From Dietzia sp032248695 (lineage in GTDB: Bacteria; Actinomycetota; Actinomycetes; Mycobacteriales; Mycobacteriaceae): 64,000 nt of DNA. Positions 59,323-64,000 of this stretch are shown here, piece by piece. The translations under genes were made by a program, and so were the position numbers. The stretch spans positions 1 through 64,000 of the forward strand of contig NZ_JAVHXC010000007.1 in assembly GCF_032248695.1 (NCBI RefSeq). The letters run 5' to 3'. The number at the start of each line of letters is the position of its first letter. Position 1 is the first letter of the stretch. The notes under the pieces were generated by a model, which saw nothing but the letters and a program-made list of their open reading frames with translations, searched no databases and was not told the origin of the DNA.

Positions 59323-60627
59323 TCAGGGCCGGTCGAAGCTGATGTTGGCCCGCGGCGTGCCCGCCGCGACCAACCCGCGGACGGTCGCGCGCAGCATCTC
59401 CGGGGAGCCCGAGACGATCACCTGCCGGTCGGCCCACGCCCCCCACTGCGTGACGGCCTCGACGAGCGTCCCGGTCTGGCGCCGGTGCAGCGTGCGGGGC
59501 AGTTCCTGGCGGGGGCCGGCCCACCAGGGGTCCTCGTCCTCCTCGGCGACGGGCTGGATGGTCAGCCACGGGGCGGTCGCGGCGAGGTCGACAAGCGTCG
59601 GGAGATCGTAGAGGTCCCCGGGGAAGCGGGCGCCGTAGAACAGGTGGACGCGCGGGTTCGAGCCGTGGCGCATCATGTCGAGCAGCAGGCAGCGCAGCGG
59701 GGCGATGCCGGTGCCACCGCCGATCATGAGCACGTCGCGGAACGGCTCCGACCGGTCGACCTCGAGCAGGCCGAGAGGCCGGGCGAGCACCCAGCGGTCG
59801 CCCACCCCGACGCCGCGGACCAGGGCACCGCTCAGCGCGCCGCCGGGCACGTCGCGGACGTGGAACTCGATCTGTCCCGCCGGGTTGGCCGGGATCGACG
59901 GGCTGAGCCGCCGCCACACGCCGGGCGAGTAGGGCGTGAGGACGCTGAGGTACTGCCCGGGGTGGTAGTCGACCATCACGTCGGAGATCAGCCGAACCAC
60001 CACGACGTCGCGGGTGGGCCGGAGGACCTCCACCACGGTGGCGCCGACGCGCGCGGGGCCCTCGCCGGCGGCCGCGCCCTGCTGGAGGGCGGTCGACAGC
60101 ACTCGGTAGGCGGTGGTCAGGGTCGTCTCGAGGCGGTCGTCCCAGCCCCGCCCGGCGAGGTGGCGCAGGGTGCGGGTGAGCGCCTCGCCGAAGGCCCGGT
60201 GGTGGCGGGGCGCGAGCTCGAGCTTGCGGTGGTCGGCGCCGAGGTGCCGGGCGAACTCGACGACCTCCTCGACCTTCGTCCGGTCGCCGCGGGCGTACTC
60301 GGTGGTCTCGAACGCCCACGTCATGGCCCGGACGAACTCCCGCAGCACGGGTGTGGCGTCGCGGGGGAACAGCTCGCGGAAGTCGGGGTCGGCGGCGCGC
60401 AGGGCCCGGGCGAACAGATCGGGGAAGCGCTCGTCGACCATGAGGTCGCGCAGCGCGAGCAGCGGCGGCGCCTGCGCGCCCACCTCGACGGGCTCGTCGA
60501 GCGGTTCCGCCAACGGGTCGTGACGCGGCCCGAGGAACGGGTCGAGGTCGATGTCCGAGACGAGGCGTTCCACGTCGTAGCCGCCGAACGGGTGGTCGGC
60601 AGGGTCCGGTCCGGGGCCGTTGCTCAC
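59323..60627 (-). CDS. Globin-FAD/NAD reductase (flavohemoprotein-like)
   Basis: A 434-aa soluble protein. After an N-terminal acidic stretch, residues about 60-195 form a globin with FPDLFARALRAADPDFRELFP, the proximal His region FARHLGADHRKLELAPRHHRAFGEAL and DRLETTLTTAYRVL. The C-terminal half is a ferredoxin-NADP-reductase module: FAD region YHPGQYLSVLTPYSPGVWRRLSP, NAD(P) region VLMIGGGTGIAPLRCLLLDM, and VIVSGSPEMLRATVRGL. The arrangement is that of flavohemoglobins, which detoxify nitric oxide; the long N-terminus makes this an actinobacterial variant. GTG 60627 is chosen because of GGGAGG upstream, with other GTGs up to 60690. Confidence 0.88.
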   Translation of the reverse strand: MSNGPGPDPADHPFGGYDVERLVSDIDLDPFLGPRHDPLAEPLDEPVEVGAQAPPLLALRDLMVDERFPDLFARALRAADPDFRELFPRDATPVLREFVRAMTWAFETTEYARGDRTKVEEVVEFARHLGADHRKLELAPRHHRAFGEALTRTLRHLAGRGWDDRLETTLTTAYRVLSTALQQGAAAGEGPARVGATVVEVLRPTRDVVVVRLISDVMVDYHPGQYLSVLTPYSPGVWRRLSPSIPANPAGQIEFHVRDVPGGALSGALVRGVGVGDRWVLARPLGLLEVDRSEPFRDVLMIGGGTGIAPLRCLLLDMMRHGSNPRVHLFYGARFPGDLYDLPTLVDLAATAPWLTIQPVAEEDEDPWWAGPRQELPRTLHRRQTGTLVEAVTQWGAWADRQVIVSGSPEMLRATVRGLVAAGTPRANISFDRP

Positions 60628-60726
60628 GCTCCGTGCACCTCCCGTCTCGTCGTCGTCGACACCTGACACCCTATCCGCGCGCACCGACACGCCCGCCGGT
60701 ACGGACTCACCGGGCGGACCGCGCCG

Positions 60727-61413
60727 CTACCTGCCCAGGGTGATGTCGACGCCCGCGCGCAGTTCGTCCTCGGTGTAGGTCAGCTGGCCCCGGCCGGGCA
60801 GTTCCACCACGTAGAAGGCGCCGCCGGCGGGGACCTCCGAGAACCCGAACGTGAACGTGCACGAGGCGAGGTCGCCGCCGGCGTAGGCGAGCCGCGCGGT
60901 GTCGACGACCGACGTCGCGCCCTCGAGGAGGGTGATGGTGGTGCCCTCGCCGATGTCGGACAGGGAGACGGGCAGGTCGCAGCCGGTGTCGTCGCCGGAG
61001 ACCGGGTCGGCGGGCGTGGAGACCACGGTGAAGGTGCCCTCGACGACGAACGACGACTGGTCCGGCGCGCGTTCCGGCAGGGAGAGCGGGGGGAGCGGGC
61101 CGGGCGCGGCGCCGGTGCCGCGATCCGACCACGGGCCGGGGAGCACGCCGGCGAGGGCCACCCCCAGGACGACGACAACGACGAGCGCCACCCCCGCGAA
61201 CACCGCGCCCGTCGCGAGGCGACCCCGGAGGGCGGACCCCGGCTCCGGCGCCCCGGGAGCCTGGCCGGTGCCGGGACCGCCATCGGGGGCCGGGAACGGG
61301 GGCTGCTGCGGCGGGCCGTCGGCGTCCGGGCCGGGCACCGGCGATGGCAGGGGTCGGGGCGGGTCCCCGTAGCGGTAGGTGCCGTCGGCGAGCGGCGGGT
61401 AGTGCATCGGCAT
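60727..61413 (-). CDS. Single-pass membrane protein with proline-rich N-terminus
   Basis: A 228-aa protein of unknown function. Residues 1-65 are Pro/Gly-rich (PPRPLPSPVPGPDADGPPQQ), followed by one membrane helix (VFAGVALVVVVVLGVALAGVL, about 70-90). The extracellular domain (about 110-228) is beta-rich with two Cys (GDDTGCDLP and DLASCTFTF) that could pair. ATG 61413 has AAGGAG upstream. It is next to the globin-reductase and divergent from the DUF368 gene. Confidence 0.7.
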   Translation of the reverse strand: MPMHYPPLADGTYRYGDPPRPLPSPVPGPDADGPPQQPPFPAPDGGPGTGQAPGAPEPGSALRGRLATGAVFAGVALVVVVVLGVALAGVLPGPWSDRGTGAAPGPLPPLSLPERAPDQSSFVVEGTFTVVSTPADPVSGDDTGCDLPVSLSDIGEGTTITLLEGATSVVDTARLAYAGGDLASCTFTFGFSEVPAGGAFYVVELPGRGQLTYTEDELRAGVDITLGR

Positions 61414-61568
61414 GAGCGCCGCTCCTTCCCGCCCGGTGTCCGGTCGCCGACGTGACGCCGGCCGCGGGTCGATTCTAGTCACCGCACCGGCGGCGGGCGG
61501 GCCACGGTCGCGCCCCGTCCCGGGGTGGCGACTGGGTGATCCGGTGGTGCGTCGGGGAAGGTGGAGGT

Positions 61569-62660
61569 ATGTCTGCCCAGCCAGCCCGCCCCGCTCACGA
61601 CCCCGCGGAGTCGGTCCACCACGACCCGGTGGCCGACTCCGATCTGGATCCCGCCACCCCGGTCCCCACCCGGCCCGGCCCGGTCGAGGCGGTGACGAAC
61701 GTCGTCCGCGGCGCCCTCATCGGGATGGCCGAGCTGGTACCCGGCATCTCCGGCGGCACCGTCGCGCTGGTCGTGGGCGTCTATCCGCGGCTGCTCGACA
61801 CGGGTGCGCACATCGTCGACGGCATGCGCTCGGCGATCCTCGGACCGGACCGGCGGGTGCGGACGCGGGCGGCGTTCCGGCACGCCGATCTGTGGCTGCT
61901 GGGCCTGCTGGCGGTGGGCATGCTCACGATGGTGTTCACCATGGCCGGCGTCATGGTGGGCTTCGTCGAGGACTACCCCGAGGTCTCCCGCGGGCTGTTC
62001 CTCGGCATGGTGGCCATGAGCATCGCCGTCCCGTGGGGGATGGCGCGGCAGGTCCGCGGTGGACGCACCTGGCTGCTCGTCGTGCTGTTCCTCGTGGGCG
62101 CGGTGCTGGCGTTCGTCCTGTCCGGGTTGCCGAGCGGCACGATCAGCGACCCGTCCTATCTGCTGGTCTTCGTCGCGGCGGCGGTGGCGATCTGCGCCCT
62201 GGTCCTGCCCGGCATGTCCGGCTCGTTCCTGCTCATGGCGATGGGCCTGTACGCGCCCACGATGAGCGCCGTGGAGAACCGCGACCTGGGCTACATCGGC
62301 GTGTTCGCCGTCGGCGCGTTCGTCGGGATCGCCCTGTTCGTCAAGGTGCTGGACCGGCTGCTGGAGGATTTCCGCAAGCCGACCCTGATCGTGATGACCG
62401 GCCTGATGCTCGGCTCCCTGCGCGCGCTGTGGCCGTGGCAGGACGAGCAGGGCGGCCTGCTCGCGCCGGGCGACAACCTGCTCACGGTCGGCGCGGCCGC
62501 GCTGGGCGGCGTGGCGATCGTCGCGGTGGTCCTGGTGGTGGAGCGCAGGCTCTCCGCGACGATCGAGCACGAGCACGCCGAGCATGCCGCGCACGACGCG
62601 GCCGGGCGGGCCGCCGCCGGTCAGGCGGGGGACAGCACCTCCGATTCCAGCCTCCGGTAA
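61569..62660 (+). CDS. DUF368 family membrane transporter (PopT-type)
   Basis: A 363-aa integral membrane protein with about eight hydrophobic segments. The family hallmark is the N-terminal VVRGALIGMAELVPGISGGTVALVVGVYPRLL, repeated in the second half as ALVLPGMSGSFLLMAMGLY. DUF368 proteins (PopT) were shown in other bacteria to return undecaprenyl phosphate across the membrane for wall synthesis, so this is likely a polyprenyl-phosphate transporter. The N-terminal 35 residues are a charged extension. ATG 61569 follows GGAGG. The stop overlaps the convergent SRPBCC gene by 40 bp. Confidence 0.88.
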   Translation: MSAQPARPAHDPAESVHHDPVADSDLDPATPVPTRPGPVEAVTNVVRGALIGMAELVPGISGGTVALVVGVYPRLLDTGAHIVDGMRSAILGPDRRVRTRAAFRHADLWLLGLLAVGMLTMVFTMAGVMVGFVEDYPEVSRGLFLGMVAMSIAVPWGMARQVRGGRTWLLVVLFLVGAVLAFVLSGLPSGTISDPSYLLVFVAAAVAICALVLPGMSGSFLLMAMGLYAPTMSAVENRDLGYIGVFAVGAFVGIALFVKVLDRLLEDFRKPTLIVMTGLMLGSLRALWPWQDEQGGLLAPGDNLLTVGAAALGGVAIVAVVLVVERRLSATIEHEHAEHAAHDAAGRAAAGQAGDSTSDSSLR

Positions 62661-63604
62661 CCGGTCTCCATCCCGTCGACCATCCCGGTGCCGATGATCG
62701 TGTCCCGCAGGTCGACGCTCGCGTAGGTGATGACCAGCGTGAGCAGCGTCCCGCCCTCCACGGCGGTGAGCGTGAGCTCGTTGTGCGTGGGCGGCGCGTC
62801 CACCCCCTCCATGATCTCGGTGGACACCTCGCGGTGCGGCGGGTCGCTCGCGAGGAGCTGCCCGGTGATCGCGAACTGCTCGCCTTCGACGCCCTCCTCG
62901 GGCGCCCATTCGAAGCGGGTGGTGCCGCCGGGTTCGGTGGCGACCTCGCACCCTACGAGGGTCCATCCGTCCGGCCCGAAGAACCAGCGTCCGAGCAGGT
63001 CGGGGTCGTGGTGGGCGTCCCAGACCCGCCGCGGGGTGCCGCGCAGGACCCGGCTGAACCGCACGGTCGTGTCGTCGAGGTAGTGCACCTGCGTCCCGGT
63101 GTCGGGTGCGAAGGTGTCGTCGTCGGCGACCACCGCGTCGATCTGGCCCATCGCCTCGCGGGTGCCCTCCTCCATGCCCATCTCGACGAGCTGCTCGAGT
63201 TCGGTCAGGCTGCCGAAGTGCGAGGTGGTCGTCAGGCGGGAGCCCGTCCCGGTCGTCTCGAACGCGAACACCATGCGGGTGACGGGCAGGTCCGGGTCGG
63301 GTGTGCCGTCGTCGCGGCTGAAGCCGTCGAGGACCTCGAACGAGCGGCCCTCGTCCACCGTGAGGAACTCCCAGTAGCCGCACGCGCGGCTGCCGTCCGG
63401 GCCGGTCATGTAGTAGTCCGACCGGCCGCCGGGGAAGACGTCGTGCCGGGTGAACGTGGCGGGCCACGTCGGCGGGCCCCAGAACTTCTCGAGTTGCCGC
63501 GGGTCGACGTAGGCGTCCCACAGGCGACGCACCGGCACCGTGAACTCGGCGACGATGGTCAGGGTCAGTTGGTCGAGATCTTTGTCCACCGATGTCACCG
63601 GCAT
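62621..63604 (-). CDS. Double AHSA1/SRPBCC domain protein
   Basis: A 327-aa protein with two AHSA1 domains: residues 1-155 (AEFTVPVRRLWDAYVDPRQLEKFWGP, HYMTGPDG-type YYMTGPDGSRACGYWEF) and residues 170-320 (SRVLRGTPRRVWDAHHDPDLLGRWFFGPDGW). AHSA1 domains bind hydrophobic ligands or aid chaperones. ATG 63604 has GAGGAAGAAGG. An ArsR-type regulator gene lies 40 bp upstream on the same strand; this pairing is common and suggests that the regulator controls it. Confidence 0.88.
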   Translation of the reverse strand: MPVTSVDKDLDQLTLTIVAEFTVPVRRLWDAYVDPRQLEKFWGPPTWPATFTRHDVFPGGRSDYYMTGPDGSRACGYWEFLTVDEGRSFEVLDGFSRDDGTPDPDLPVTRMVFAFETTGTGSRLTTTSHFGSLTELEQLVEMGMEEGTREAMGQIDAVVADDDTFAPDTGTQVHYLDDTTVRFSRVLRGTPRRVWDAHHDPDLLGRWFFGPDGWTLVGCEVATEPGGTTRFEWAPEEGVEGEQFAITGQLLASDPPHREVSTEIMEGVDAPPTHNELTLTAVEGGTLLTLVITYASVDLRDTIIGTGMVDGMETGYRRLESEVLSPA

Positions 63605-63644
63605 GACGGGCCTTCTTCCTCGCGGGTGGTGCTCGGATGTGGTG

Positions 63645-63980
63645 TTACTCGTGGTGCTGCTCGTCGGCGAGGAGGGCGTCGAGCCGGTCGATGCGTCCCC
63701 GCCAGATGTCCTCGAACCCGTCGAGCAGGTGCTGCGCTCGTCGGATCGCGTCGACATCGCCCCGGATCCGGCGCTCGCGCCCGATCCGGTGATCACTGAT
63801 CAGTCCGGCCTCCTCCAGGACGTTGACGTGTTTACGGACGGCCGCGAACGACATGTCGTATCTGTCCGCGAGTTCCGAGAGCGTCGACTCCCCGGCGAGC
63901 GTGCGCCGGAGGATGTCCCGCCGCGTGGCGTCGGCCAGGGCGCGGAACAGTCGGTCCACCTCGGTGTCATCGAGGGCCAC
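63645..63980 (-). CDS. ArsR-family transcriptional regulator
   Basis: A 111-aa winged-helix regulator: DRLFRALADATRRDILRRTLAGESTLSELADRYDMSFAAVRKHVNVLEEAGLISDHRIGRERRIR. There are no metal-binding Cys motifs, so it belongs to the non-metal ArsR branch that is usually paired with AHSA1 proteins. The C-terminus is a helix (GFEDIWRGRIDRLDALL). GTG 63980 is the apparent start. It precedes the double-AHSA1 gene by 40 bp in the same direction. Confidence 0.92.
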   Translation of the reverse strand: MALDDTEVDRLFRALADATRRDILRRTLAGESTLSELADRYDMSFAAVRKHVNVLEEAGLISDHRIGRERRIRGDVDAIRRAQHLLDGFEDIWRGRIDRLDALLADEQHHE

Positions 63981-64000
63981 CTCATCCGTTCGACATGAAA

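Overview
The window is high-GC DNA from a mycolic-acid-type actinomycete (Mycobacteriales/Corynebacteriales). Lines of evidence are an antigen-85-like mycolyltransferase homologue, the mycobacterial-style fadA2/fabG4/htdX cluster with a fadE5-like gene nearby, the dnaK-grpE-dnaJ-hspR operon with an HspR (HAIR) site, a DtxR/IdeR-type iron box, and a DUF222/13E12-type HNH protein. Many exported proteins carry Gly-Ser-Leu-rich linkers, and a Dietzia-like genus is my best guess, but the genus is inference only. No phage, insertion sequence, CRISPR array or rRNA was seen; there is one tRNA (Gly-CCC).

Layout. 0-0.4 kb: start of a DUF222/HNH gene that runs off the left edge. 0.5-4.8 kb: four leftward genes with 35-38 bp gaps (unknown 483-aa protein, PspA-like coiled coil, secreted mycolyltransferase-like esterase, SRPBCC protein). 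5.2-6.3 kb: secreted protein built from two families of 12-residue tandem repeats. 6.4-9.5 kb: Nudix hydrolase, then a membrane protein / PCu(A)C lipoprotein / Tat DyP peroxidase set that looks copper- and heme-related. 9.7-12.5 kb: two SGNH esterases around a universal stress protein. 12.6-17 kb: FabH, an SRPBCC-type protein, an MFS exporter and a fructosamine-kinase-like protein. 17-19.7 kb: two adjacent secreted PQQ-type sugar dehydrogenase paralogues. 19.9-23.6 kb: htdX-fabG4 divergent from fadA2. 23.8-25.7 kb: VanW-type protein. 25.8-27.5 kb: catalase flanked by two copies of a nested palindromic extragenic element. 27.7-29.5 kb: FadE5-type acyl-CoA dehydrogenase. 29.8-30.7 kb: heptad-repeat protein.

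30.8-36.9 kb: leftward acyl-CoA synthetase, DUF3556 membrane protein, phytoene-dehydrogenase-like FAD enzyme and PucR regulator, which looks like a self-contained lipid or isoprenoid pathway. 37-41.6 kb: tRNA-Gly, small membrane protein, two DUF2470-like proteins (the second behind an iron box), dcd and ugd. 41.6-46 kb: aminotransferase, then a visibly less GC-biased pair of GAF regulator and NTF2-FMO fusion monooxygenase. 46-49.4 kb: large Fe-S membrane reductase with a repetitive Ala/Gly/Pro/Lys tail. 49.5-52.8 kb: secreted serine protease and glutamate dehydrogenase. 52.9-57.4 kb: chaperone operon. 57.5-64 kb: nitrilase-family amidase, Thr-rich membrane protein, globin-reductase, membrane protein, DUF368 (PopT-type) lipid-phosphate transporter, double-AHSA1 protein and its ArsR regulator.

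Common themes are cell-envelope and fatty-acid metabolism, exported hydrolases, and redox or protein stress. Local duplications are frequent: SGNH pair, sugar dehydrogenase pair, DUF2470 pair and several SRPBCC proteins. Functional assignments rest on motifs read by eye; no database search was run.
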